Below the pieces are notes generated by a model. It was not told the origin of the DNA. It ran no database searches and saw only the letters and a list, made by a program, of their open reading frames with translations. Both the position numbers and the translations under genes were made by a program. Positions 1-6,813 of a stretch of DNA of 9,386 nt are shown in pieces. Within the stretch, counting starts at the first letter, position 1. Each line of letters starts with the position of its first letter. Origin of the DNA: Actinomycetes bacterium (GTDB lineage: Bacteria > Actinomycetota > Actinomycetes > Actinomycetales > Microbacteriaceae); the NCBI GenBank assembly GCA_023432305.1, contig JAEYUT010000355.1, positions 1-9,386 of the forward strand, in the 5' to 3' direction.

Positions 1-1
1 T

Positions 2-217
2 TCGTCGGTGGTCTGCGAAGGCGGACCCCGCCTCATCGCACAGCTCATGGACGCCGGCCTCGTCGGCGAGCTGTGCATCTCGACGAGCCCCCAATGGGTC
101 GGCGGAGGCACCCCCCTGCGGGGAGAAGGGGTCCCGAGCACGGTTCCGCTGCGGCTGGCGAGCCTGCTCACCGACGACAGCGGGGCAACCTACGCACGTT
201 GGATCGTGAGAGGCTGA
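2..217 (+). CDS. Pyrimidine reductase family protein (RibD C-terminal domain), 3' end only
   Basis: The frame is open from the window edge, so the true start lies outside; the GTG at position 8 is internal to the domain. The visible 71 or so residues carry the EGGP motif followed by a helix (LIAQLMDAGLV) and a strand ending in GGG. This is the C-terminal part of the NADPH-dependent reductase domain shared by RibD and dihydrofolate reductase-like proteins. Family members reduce the ribosyl-amino-pyrimidine intermediate of riboflavin synthesis, but stand-alone actinobacterial versions such as M. tuberculosis Rv2671 can act as alternative dihydrofolate reductases (from memory). Cofactor-binding N-terminal strands are missing, so the substrate cannot be decided here. 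The gene ends only 9 bases before the stop of the convergent hydrolase, leaving no room for a separate terminator. Confidence 0.8.
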   Translation, partial: SSVVCEGGPRLIAQLMDAGLVGELCISTSPQWVGGGTPLRGEGVPSTVPLRLASLLTDDSGATYARWIVRG

Positions 218-226
218 GGCCCGCCC

Positions 227-1396
227 TCACCTGCGGGAGATCCACTCGCGGATCGCACCCTCCCAGCGCTCGCGATCGAAGTTCCAGAGCTTCGTGTGAC
301 GGGCGACGTGGAACTCCTCGTACGTCACGATGTCGGGGCGCGCGAATGCGAGCGCACGGGACGCCGTCGCAGGGACGAACCCGTCATCGACGCTGTGGAG
401 GATGAGCATCGGACGGTCGAGTTCCGCCGCACGAGCCACGAAGTCCATCCGCCCGAGGTCGAGCGGCTCCGTGAGCCCCGTCACGATCCGCCCCCAGCGG
501 GAGCGGATGAGGCGATATGCGCCCCAGCGCACGGGACCGGGAAGTCGGCGCAGCCGCGCCTGGAAATCGAGCGTCGTGATCCAGTCCACGACCGGCGACT
601 CGAGGATCACGCCGGTGACGAGGTTCGCCCGAGGTGAGCGGGTGAGCGCCTGCAGCACGATCGCGCCGCCCATCGACCAGCCCATGAGCACGATCTCGCG
701 CGCACCCCGGGCGATCGCGTACGCCATCGCCGCATCGACATCCACCCATTCCAGCTGACCGAGCGCGTAGCGATACTCGGGGCTGCGGGGAGCGTCGCCG
801 TCGTTGCGGTACGAGATGAGGAGGCTGTGGTAGCCCGCGTCCCGCAGCGGTGCGACGGCGCGCAGCGTCTCCGAGCGCGAGGCGCCGCGCCCATGCACGT
901 TGATCACCCACCGATCGCTCTCCCCCTCAGCGGGGACGACCCATGCGGGTGCCGGCCCGAGCGGCGTCGGCACGCTCACGTTCTCGTAGGGCACCCCGAG
1001 CGATCGCGGGGTGAGCCAGAACCAGCCGTTGAAGCGTCCGCGGGTCGCCGTCGCGATGTCGCCGAAGTCGACGCCGAGAAGCCGACGGGTCACACCCGAG
1101 CGCGACACCGACAGGATGTCGCCGACCTGCGCATGGCCGCGGTCCCCCGAGAACCAGAAGCTGTACCGGCCGCTGACCCCCGAATCCGGTGTGGCGGAGA
1201 GCGTGATCTCCCGCTCATCCAGGTCCACGCCCAGAACGCGGATGTCGTACTCGCGCCGGGACGGCGGGATGACGACCGTGCGCGCCACCAGCGCGCTCAG
1301 CACCGCGGTCGCGGCGGCGACGACCGCGCCCACCCCGAGAAGACCCCAGACGAGCGACCCGAGGCGCCGCCCGGCGCGCTGTCGGCGATCCTGCAT
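227..1396 (-). CDS. Membrane-anchored alpha/beta hydrolase
   Basis: This 389-residue protein has an Arg-rich N-terminus and one hydrophobic segment (about residues 13-38), read as a signal anchor or uncleaved signal peptide that places the rest outside the membrane. Residues about 45-150 look like a beta-rich region I cannot assign. The alpha/beta-hydrolase fold starts near 160, with an HGRG oxyanion-type loop (168-171), the nucleophile elbow GWSMGG with Ser241, the acid in HSVDDGFVP (probably Asp338) and His367 in ARHTK. The catalytic triad is therefore complete. The ester, peptide or other substrate cannot be told from sequence. The ATG start is supported by GGAGG five bases upstream on the minus strand. 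It diverges from the DUF3000 gene across a 67-base gap and converges with the reductase gene at its 3' end. A serine peptidase or lipase-like role is possible. Confidence 0.88.
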   Translation of the reverse strand: MQDRRQRAGRRLGSLVWGLLGVGAVVAAATAVLSALVARTVVIPPSRREYDIRVLGVDLDEREITLSATPDSGVSGRYSFWFSGDRGHAQVGDILSVSRSGVTRRLLGVDFGDIATATRGRFNGWFWLTPRSLGVPYENVSVPTPLGPAPAWVVPAEGESDRWVINVHGRGASRSETLRAVAPLRDAGYHSLLISYRNDGDAPRSPEYRYALGQLEWVDVDAAMAYAIARGAREIVLMGWSMGGAIVLQALTRSPRANLVTGVILESPVVDWITTLDFQARLRRLPGPVRWGAYRLIRSRWGRIVTGLTEPLDLGRMDFVARAAELDRPMLILHSVDDGFVPATASRALAFARPDIVTYEEFHVARHTKLWNFDRERWEGAIREWISRR

Positions 1397-1428
1397 GTCG
1401 TCCTCCGCTCGTGCGACGGCGTGGCACC

Positions 1429-1457
1429 TTCGCGCCCCTCAGTGTGAATCCTAGGCT
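1429..1457 (+). promoter_or_regulatory. Likely leaderless promoter of the DUF3000-rnd operon
   Basis: A -10-like TAGGCT (1452-1457) lies six bases before the GTG at 1464, with a weak -35-like TTCGCG (1429-1434) exactly 17 bases upstream of it. This spacing would start transcription at or next to the GTG, giving a leaderless mRNA, which is common in actinobacteria. In agreement, no Shine-Dalgarno sequence precedes this GTG. The assignment is by inspection only. Confidence 0.55.
1448..1453 (-). promoter_or_regulatory. Possible -10 element for the divergent hydrolase gene
   Basis: Read on the minus strand this is TAGGAT. It shares its TA dinucleotide with the opposite-strand TAGGCT inside a CCTAGG palindrome. 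It would give a 5' untranslated leader of roughly 45 bases containing the GGAGG of the hydrolase gene. No good -35 is visible at the right distance, so this is tentative. Confidence 0.35.
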
Positions 1458-1463
1458 TCCCTC

Positions 1464-2060
1464 GTGACCACCACTGAGTCCGCTCCCGACCTGCCTCAGC
1501 CGTTCCGGCTGGCGGCGGAGTCCCTGCGCTCGGCGACCCCCCGCGACGAGATGGCTGTCGTCGAGATCCCATCCCCGTCAGGGCTGGCCCCATATTCCGT
1601 CGCCCTCGCGGGCGATGTGCGTCCGACGACCCACGGCATCGATTCCCTCCTCGGCACGGGGCGCTTCATCCTCCTGTACGACCCCGTGGAGCCGGATGCG
1701 TGGGGAGGTCCGTTCCGGATCGTCGCCTACGCGCAGGCACCCCTCGAGACCGAGATCGGCGTCGACCCGTTCATCGCCGAAGTCACCTGGTCGTGGCTGA
1801 TCGATGCGCTCGACGCGCACGGGGCCGCATACACGGAGCCCTCAGGTACGGCGACGAAGATCCTCTCGACGGGCTTCGGCGAACTCGCGGACAACGGCGA
1901 CGCCGCGCAGCTCGAGCTGCGCGCATCCTGGTCGCCCTCGGACACCGAGATCGGCGCGCATGTCGAAGCGTGGTGCGACCTGCTCTGCATGCTCGCCGGA
2001 CTTCCCCCGAGCTCCGACGCCATCTCTCTGCTCCCCCACCAACGGAAACCACGTGACTGA
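1464..2060 (+). CDS. DUF3000 family protein
   Basis: This 198-residue soluble protein has no signal peptide or membrane segment. It resembles the actinobacterial DUF3000 family in length, in its DVRPTTHGIDSLLGTGRFILLYDP-type core (residues about 51-74), in the GGPFRIVAYAQA stretch (81-92) and in position directly before RNase D. The function of the family is unknown and I see no catalytic motif. The GTG start is chosen because a -10 box lies six bases upstream and because the similarity begins near it. The last 8 bases overlap the start of rnd (GTGACTGA, 2053-2060), so the two are almost certainly one operon with coupled translation. The M. tuberculosis counterpart by order and length would be Rv2680 (from memory). 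Confidence 0.85.
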   Translation: MTTTESAPDLPQPFRLAAESLRSATPRDEMAVVEIPSPSGLAPYSVALAGDVRPTTHGIDSLLGTGRFILLYDPVEPDAWGGPFRIVAYAQAPLETEIGVDPFIAEVTWSWLIDALDAHGAAYTEPSGTATKILSTGFGELADNGDAAQLELRASWSPSDTEIGAHVEAWCDLLCMLAGLPPSSDAISLLPHQRKPRD

Positions 2061-3282
2061 CGCACCGAATCCGACCGCCGACTCCTCTCATGCTCAGGTC
2101 GACGTCGTCGACACTCCCCAGGAGTTCGCGGCCGCCGTCGCCGCCCTCGCCGCAGGCCACGGCCCCTTCGCGGTCGACGCCGAACGTGCCTCCGGTTTCC
2201 GCTACTCGCAGCGGGCGTATCTGATCCAGGTGTTCCGGCGGGGTTCCGGCGCCTTCCTCTTCGACCCGCCCGCGATCGGCGACTTCTCGCCGCTGGCCGA
2301 GGTGATGCGCGGCGAGGAGTGGATCTTGCACGCGGCGAGTCAGGATCTGGCGTGCCTGCGTGAGGTGGGACTCGATCCCGAGACGGTGTTCGACACCGAG
2401 CTCGGTGCGCGTCTGGCGGGCCTTCCTCGGGTCGGACTCGCGACCGTGGCCGAGGAGCTGCTCGGCATCCATCTCGCGAAGGCCCACTCGGCGGCGGACT
2501 GGTCCACCCGTCCGCTTCCGCAGGAGTGGCTTGTGTACGCAGCCCTCGACGTCGAACTGCTCCCCGACCTGCGCGACAGGATCGCCGAGCTGCTCGATGC
2601 GAGCGGCAAGACCGAGATCGCGCGCCAGGAGTTCGCCGCGGTGCTCGAGAAGGCCGCGCCCGTGCGGCAGGAACCCTGGCGGCGGCTCTCGGGGCTGCAT
2701 TCGCTGCGCACCCCCCGGCAGCTCGCGATCGCCCGCGCCCTCTGGACCGCACGCGATGAGTACGCGCGCGAGACCGACACCGCTCCGGGCCGCCTCATCC
2801 CCGACCAGTCGCTCATCGCGGCCATCAAGGCGGCACCGGCATCCAAGCGGGAGCTGTCAGCCGTGAAGGAGTTCACCGGTCGAGCGAGCCGTCGCGAGAT
2901 CGATCGCTGGTGGGCTGCGTTCGAGGCGGGCGCAGCCGATCCCCAGCCGCCGTCGATGCGAGTCGCAGGCGATGGGATCCCCGCGCCGCGCGCCTGGGCG
3001 GACAAGAACCCAGACGCAGACCGTCGCCTCAAGCTCGCCCGCGCCGCCGTCACCGCGCGCGCCGAAGAGCTCCAGCTTCCTGTCGAGAATCTGCTCACCC
3101 CGGACACCCTGCGCCGCGTGGCGTGGGCTCCCCCCGCCGAGCTCACACCGCAGGCGATCGCCGCGGCTCTCACGGGGCTCGGCGCCCGCCCCTGGCAGGC
3201 AGATGAGGTCGCCGAGCTCATCGCGACGGCGTTTGTCGAGGCACTCCAAGGGGACGCGCAGGAGTCCGCCGAGGCTTCGTAG
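2053..3282 (+). CDS. rnd: Ribonuclease D (3'-5' exonuclease with HRDC domain)
   Basis: This is a 409-residue DEDD-superfamily exonuclease, which in characterised bacteria trims the 3' ends of tRNA and other small RNAs. The metal-binding residues are all present: Asp42 and Glu44 in VDAE (Exo I), Asp98 in HAASQD (Exo II), Tyr162 and Asp166 in YAALD (Exo III, DEDDy type). The helical HRDC domain follows at about 215-295, and a second HRDC-like helical region fills about 315-395, as in long actinobacterial RNase D. The open frame extends further upstream, but that part lies inside the DUF3000 gene and has no family resemblance. The GTG at 2053 is therefore taken as the start, overlapping the previous stop by 8 bases. 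Only a weak purine stretch (CGGAAA) precedes it, so translation probably depends on coupling. Confidence 0.93.
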   Translation: MTDAPNPTADSSHAQVDVVDTPQEFAAAVAALAAGHGPFAVDAERASGFRYSQRAYLIQVFRRGSGAFLFDPPAIGDFSPLAEVMRGEEWILHAASQDLACLREVGLDPETVFDTELGARLAGLPRVGLATVAEELLGIHLAKAHSAADWSTRPLPQEWLVYAALDVELLPDLRDRIAELLDASGKTEIARQEFAAVLEKAAPVRQEPWRRLSGLHSLRTPRQLAIARALWTARDEYARETDTAPGRLIPDQSLIAAIKAAPASKRELSAVKEFTGRASRREIDRWWAAFEAGAADPQPPSMRVAGDGIPAPRAWADKNPDADRRLKLARAAVTARAEELQLPVENLLTPDTLRRVAWAPPAELTPQAIAAALTGLGARPWQADEVAELIATAFVEALQGDAQESAEAS

Positions 3283-3323
3283 GAAACCCTGCAACGATTC
3301 GGGCGCGTCTTGGAGAGTCTGCA

Positions 3324-3329
3324 TAGGAT
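3324..3329 (+). promoter_or_regulatory. Possible -10 element of the fadAB operon
   Basis: TAGGAT in the rnd-fadA gap fits the actinobacterial TANNNT -10 consensus and resembles the other boxes in this window. Transcription would begin near 3336 and give a leader of about 54 bases with the inverted repeat and a strong ribosome binding site. No convincing -35 is seen 16-18 bases upstream. Confidence 0.4.
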
Positions 3330-3341
3330 CGACGCAACCCC

Positions 3342-3365
3342 GATGCGTGCTCCCGTGCGCGCATC
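3342..3365 (+). promoter_or_regulatory. Inverted repeat in the fadA leader (operator or RNA hairpin)
   Basis: GATGCGTGC (3342-3350) and GCGCGCATC (3357-3365) pair over nine positions, with one G-T wobble and a six-base loop TCCCGT. As DNA it is a dyad GATGCG-n12-CGCATC lying just downstream of the putative fadAB -10. It could bind a TetR- or GntR-type fatty acid regulator, form a leader hairpin, or terminate transcripts coming from rnd. No T-run follows it, so the terminator reading is the weakest. Confidence 0.5.
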
Positions 3366-3378
3366 CGACCCCAACCGC

Positions 3379-3385
3379 AAGGAGG
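3379..3385 (+). promoter_or_regulatory. Strong ribosome binding site of fadA
   Basis: AAGGAGG, a near-perfect anti-Shine-Dalgarno match, ends four bases before the GTG at 3390. It fixes the start of fadA, which has no ATG near the N-terminus of the thiolase domain. Confidence 0.8.
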
Positions 3386-3389
3386 CATC

Positions 3390-4601
3390 GTGGCCCAAGC
3401 ACCTTCGGCCCTTCGATCAGACGTCGTGTTCGTGGATGGGGTTCGCACCCCCTTCGGTCGTGCCGGTGAGAAGGGTCAGTACTGGAACACCCGTGCCGAC
3501 GACCTCATCGTCAAGGCGATGATCGGCCTCCTCGAGCGCAACCCCAACCTGCCCAAGGACCGCGTGGACGATGTGGCGATCGCCGCGACCACGCAGGAAG
3601 GCGACCAGGGACTCACGCTCGGTCGCACGGCGGCGATCCTCGCCGGACTGCCCACCACGGTGCCCGGCTACGCCCTCGACCGCATGTGCGCCGGCGCCAT
3701 GACGACCGTCACGACCATCGCGGGTGCCATCGCGTTCGGCGCCTACGACATCGGCATCGCCGGCGGCGTCGAGCACATGGGTCGCCACCCCATGGGCTTC
3801 AACGCCGACCCCAACCCGCGCTTCCTCGCCGAGAAGCTCGTCTCCCCCGACTCGCTCAACATGGGCAACACCGCCGAGCGTCTGCACGACCGCTTCCCGC
3901 AGCTCACGAAGGAGCGCAGCGACCGCTTCGCCCTCGGCAGCCAGCAGAAGCTCGCGGCCGCCTACGCGGCCGGCAAGATCCAGCCCGACCTCATTCCCGT
4001 CGCCATCAAGAGCGAGAGCGGATGGGGCCTCGCGACCCAGGACGAGGGCATGCGCCCCGAGACGACCCTCGAGGGACTCGCGGGACTCAAGACGCCGTTC
4101 CGCCCGCACGGGCGCGTCACCGCGGGGAACGCGTCCCCGCTCACCGACGGCGCCACGGTGTCGCTCATCGCGAGCGAAGCAGCGGCCCGCGACCTCAACC
4201 TGCCTGTCAAGATGCGCATGGTCTCGTTCGCCTTCGCGGGCGTCGAGCCGGAGGTCATGGGTCTCGGCCCCGTTCCCTCCACGGAGAAGGCGCTGCGCAA
4301 GGCGGGCCTCACGATCGACGACATCGGTCTGTTCGAGCTCAACGAGGCGTTCGCCGTTCAGGTGCTCTCGTTCCTCGACCACTTCGGCATCGACGACGAC
4401 GATCCGCGGGTCAACCCGTGGGGCGGCGCGATCGCCATCGGCCACCCGCTCGCATCCTCCGGCGTGCGACTCATGATCCAGCTCGCGCGGCAGTTCGAGG
4501 AGCGCCCCGACGTGCGCTACGGCGTCACGGCGATGTGCGTCGGCCTCGGTCAGGGCGGCACGGTCATCTGGGAGAACCCCCACTACAAGGGAAAGAAGTG
4601 A
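3390..4601 (+). CDS. fadA: Thiolase, acetyl-CoA C-acyltransferase (beta-oxidation)
   Basis: This 403-residue thiolase is of normal length for the family. It cleaves 3-ketoacyl-CoA with CoA to release acetyl-CoA, the last step of fatty acid beta-oxidation; a biosynthetic acetoacetyl-CoA thiolase role cannot be excluded. The nucleophile is Cys100 in DRMCAGAM. Other family motifs are GNASPLTDGA (246-255), NEAFA (318-322), GGAIAIGHPLASSG (345-358, catalytic His352) and CVGLGQGG (383-390, second catalytic Cys383). The start is a GTG with AAGGAGG just upstream. The stop is two bases before the fadB start, so the pair forms one operon in the order fadA-fadB, the reverse of E. coli fadBA. Its partner suggests an alpha2beta2-type trifunctional complex, which is inference from the family. 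Confidence 0.95.
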   Translation: MAQAPSALRSDVVFVDGVRTPFGRAGEKGQYWNTRADDLIVKAMIGLLERNPNLPKDRVDDVAIAATTQEGDQGLTLGRTAAILAGLPTTVPGYALDRMCAGAMTTVTTIAGAIAFGAYDIGIAGGVEHMGRHPMGFNADPNPRFLAEKLVSPDSLNMGNTAERLHDRFPQLTKERSDRFALGSQQKLAAAYAAGKIQPDLIPVAIKSESGWGLATQDEGMRPETTLEGLAGLKTPFRPHGRVTAGNASPLTDGATVSLIASEAAARDLNLPVKMRMVSFAFAGVEPEVMGLGPVPSTEKALRKAGLTIDDIGLFELNEAFAVQVLSFLDHFGIDDDDPRVNPWGGAIAIGHPLASSGVRLMIQLARQFEERPDVRYGVTAMCVGLGQGGTVIWENPHYKGKK

Positions 4602-4603
4602 GA

Positions 4604-6760
4604 ATGAGCAGCCTGCCCGACTACAGCGGATCCGATTTCGCCAAGCTCGTCGCACTCGACCCGGACGAGGTGATCTCGCACTCCTACGTGCGCGACATCC
4701 CTCTGCCGAGCGGCAAGGTGCTCGCCCTCATCACGCTCGACAACGGCCGCGACCACACCCGCCCGAACACCCTCGGGCCCGCCACGCTCATCGAGCTCGG
4801 GGAGCGTCTGGACGAGCTCGCCGCGCGCGGCAGGGCGGGCGAGATCCACGCGGTGGCGATCACCGGCAAGCCGTTCATCCTCGCTGCCGGTGCCGACCTG
4901 TCGCGCGTGGGCGAGATCCAGGATCACGAGACCGGCGTCCTGATGGCGCAACTCGGCCACCAGACGCTCGGCAAGCTCGGCGAGCTGGGTGTGCCGTCGT
5001 TCGCGTTCATCAACGGCCTCGCCCTCGGCGGCGGTGTCGAGATCGCTCTCAATGCCGACTACCGCACCATCGATTCGTCGATCCCCGCACTGGCGCTGCC
5101 CGAGGTGTTCCTCGGACTCATCCCCGGATGGGGCGGCGCCTGGCTGCTGCCGAACCTCATCGGCATCGAGAACGCGCTCGAGGTGATCATCTCGAACCCG
5201 CTCAAGAACAACCGCATGCTCAAGGGTCCGCAGGCCTTCGAGCTCGGCATCGCGGACGCGATGTTCGGTCCGGCGAACTTCCTCGAGAACTCCATCGCGT
5301 GGGCGGACAGCGTGCTCACCGGCTCGACGAAGGTCAAGCGCAAGAACGAGCCCGGCAAGCTCGAGCGCCTCGCCAAGTGGGACATCGCGATCGGCATCGC
5401 GGAGAAGACGCTCAAGAGCCGCATCGGCGAGGTGGCGAAGAGCCCGTACAAAGCGCTCGAGCTGCTGAAGGCCGCGAAGAACACCGATAAGAAGACCGGA
5501 TTCCTCGCCGAGGACGCCGCTCTCGCGGAACTCATCGCGGGCGACCAGTTCCGCGCCTCCATCTACGCGTTCAACCTCGTTCAGAAGCGCGCGAAGCGCC
5601 CCGCGGGAGCTCCCGACAAGGAGCTCGCGCAGAAGGTGACGAAGGTGGGCGTCATCGGCGCGGGCCTCATGGCCAGCCAGTTCGCCCTCCTCTTCGTGCG
5701 CCGCCTTCAGGTGCCGGTCGTCATCACCGATCTTGACCAGGCGCGCGTCGACAAGGGTCTGGACTACATCCGCAGCGAGATCGACGAGCTGCTCGACAAG
5801 GGCCGCATTGACAGCGACGAGGCGAACCGCCTCAAGGCGCTCGTCTCGGGCACCACCGACAAGGCCGACTTCGCCGACTGCGACTGGGTCATCGAGGCGG
5901 TCTTCGAGGAGCTGGGTGTGAAGCAGGACGTCTTCGCTGACGTCGAGCAGTACATCTCCCCCGAGGCGATCCTCGCGACCAACACCTCCTCGCTCTCTGT
6001 GGAGCAGATCGGCGCGAAGCTGACGCACCCGGAGCGGCTCGTCGGCTTCCACTTCTTCAACCCGGTGGCGGTCATGCCTCTCATCGAGGTCGTCAAGACC
6101 CCGAAGACCACGGATGTCGCGCTCGCGACCGCCATGGCGACCGCGGCGAAGCTGAAGAAGACCGCCGTCATCACGACCGACAGCCCCGGCTTCGTCGTGA
6201 ACCGCGTTCTCGCGAAGGTCCTCGGCGAGGCTATGCACGCGGTCGAGCAGGGCGCATCCTTCGAGGATGTCGTCGAGGCGGCCCGCCCGTTCGGTCTGCC
6301 GATGGATCCGTTCGTGCTGCTCGACCTCGTGGGCCTCAAGGTGGGCGCGCACGTCCTCGACACGCACCACAACGCGTTCCCGGAGCGCTTCTTCGACAGC
6401 CCCGCGCTGCATGAGCTCGCCGAGTACGGTGCGATCTTCGAGAAGGACGCCAAGGGCAAGATCAAGGGCTACGACAAGAAGGCGATCGAGATCGTCCGCA
6501 AGCACCGTCCCGCGGATGCGGTGGCGCTCACACCCGAGCAGCTGCGCGAGCGTCTGCAGGTCGGCCTCGCCGATGAGATCCACCGCATGCTCGAGGAGAA
6601 GGTCGTCGCCGGCCCCGAGGACATCGATCTCTGCATGATCATGGGCGCGGGGTGGCCGTTCCAGATGGGCGGCGTGACCCCGTACCTCGACCGTGAGGGT
6701 GCGAGCGAGAAGGCATTCGGCGGCACGTTCCACAACCCGCCGATCCGCGGCGTGGCGTAG
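4604..6760 (+). CDS. fadB: Fused enoyl-CoA hydratase / 3-hydroxyacyl-CoA dehydrogenase
   Basis: This 718-residue multifunctional alpha-subunit performs the hydration and NAD-dependent oxidation steps of beta-oxidation. The N-terminal crotonase domain (about 1-240) has the oxyanion loop AAGADLS (94-100), NGLALGGGVEIAL (137-149) with Glu146, and ALPEVFLG with Glu167, matching the two catalytic glutamates of crotonase. A Lys-rich linker (about 241-343) leads to the dehydrogenase domain. There the nucleotide loop is GAGLMA (352-357), NTSSL is at 460-464, and HFFNPVAVMPLIEV gives catalytic His483 and Glu495, with Asn533 in PGFVVNRV. The C-terminal helical dehydrogenase region runs from about 527 to the end. 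The ATG at 4604 follows the fadA stop by two bases, with only a weak GAAAGAAG ahead, which points to translational coupling. The frame is also open through fadA, but that part is not a protein of this family. Confidence 0.94.
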   Translation: MSSLPDYSGSDFAKLVALDPDEVISHSYVRDIPLPSGKVLALITLDNGRDHTRPNTLGPATLIELGERLDELAARGRAGEIHAVAITGKPFILAAGADLSRVGEIQDHETGVLMAQLGHQTLGKLGELGVPSFAFINGLALGGGVEIALNADYRTIDSSIPALALPEVFLGLIPGWGGAWLLPNLIGIENALEVIISNPLKNNRMLKGPQAFELGIADAMFGPANFLENSIAWADSVLTGSTKVKRKNEPGKLERLAKWDIAIGIAEKTLKSRIGEVAKSPYKALELLKAAKNTDKKTGFLAEDAALAELIAGDQFRASIYAFNLVQKRAKRPAGAPDKELAQKVTKVGVIGAGLMASQFALLFVRRLQVPVVITDLDQARVDKGLDYIRSEIDELLDKGRIDSDEANRLKALVSGTTDKADFADCDWVIEAVFEELGVKQDVFADVEQYISPEAILATNTSSLSVEQIGAKLTHPERLVGFHFFNPVAVMPLIEVVKTPKTTDVALATAMATAAKLKKTAVITTDSPGFVVNRVLAKVLGEAMHAVEQGASFEDVVEAARPFGLPMDPFVLLDLVGLKVGAHVLDTHHNAFPERFFDSPALHELAEYGAIFEKDAKGKIKGYDKKAIEIVRKHRPADAVALTPEQLRERLQVGLADEIHRMLEEKVVAGPEDIDLCMIMGAGWPFQMGGVTPYLDREGASEKAFGGTFHNPPIRGVA

Positions 6761-6777
6761 CCGATCGCTGTGAGCCC

Positions 6778-6813
6778 GAGGGCCGTCCGCCGCATCTGCG
6801 GTGGGCGGCCCTC
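6778..6813. terminator. Strong hairpin, probable bidirectional terminator
   Basis: Arms 6778-6794 and 6797-6813 can pair over 17 positions with two G-T wobbles and no mismatch, leaving only a TC turn (in practice a slightly larger loop). It lies 17 bases past the fadB stop and overlaps the stop codon of the convergent VOC gene. Neither strand has a T-run after it, as is usual for terminators in high-GC actinobacteria. It would serve both converging transcripts. Confidence 0.75.

Noticed and set aside
239..254. GATCC/GGATC small inverted repeat
   Set aside because: Five-pair stem inside the 3' end of the hydrolase coding sequence; expected by chance in this composition.
1727..3398. Minus-strand open frames opposite DUF3000 and rnd
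   Set aside because: Low-complexity Arg/Ser/Ala translations without motifs, explained by the coding bias of the + strand genes.
3686..4603. Upstream extension of the fadB frame into fadA
   Set aside because: The translated part is Arg-rich and unlike any crotonase; the family N-terminus begins at the ATG at 4604.
3417..4655. Minus-strand open frame of about 412 codons opposite fadA
   Set aside because: Same reason: it mirrors the codon bias of fadA, has no family resemblance and no ribosome binding site.
4583..6733. Long open frame of about 716 codons on the minus strand, opposite fadB
   Set aside because: It is Arg/Leu/Glu-rich and repetitive in composition, has no recognisable motif, and lies wholly opposite a gene with complete catalytic motifs. 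High-GC third positions remove stop codons from the antisense frame.
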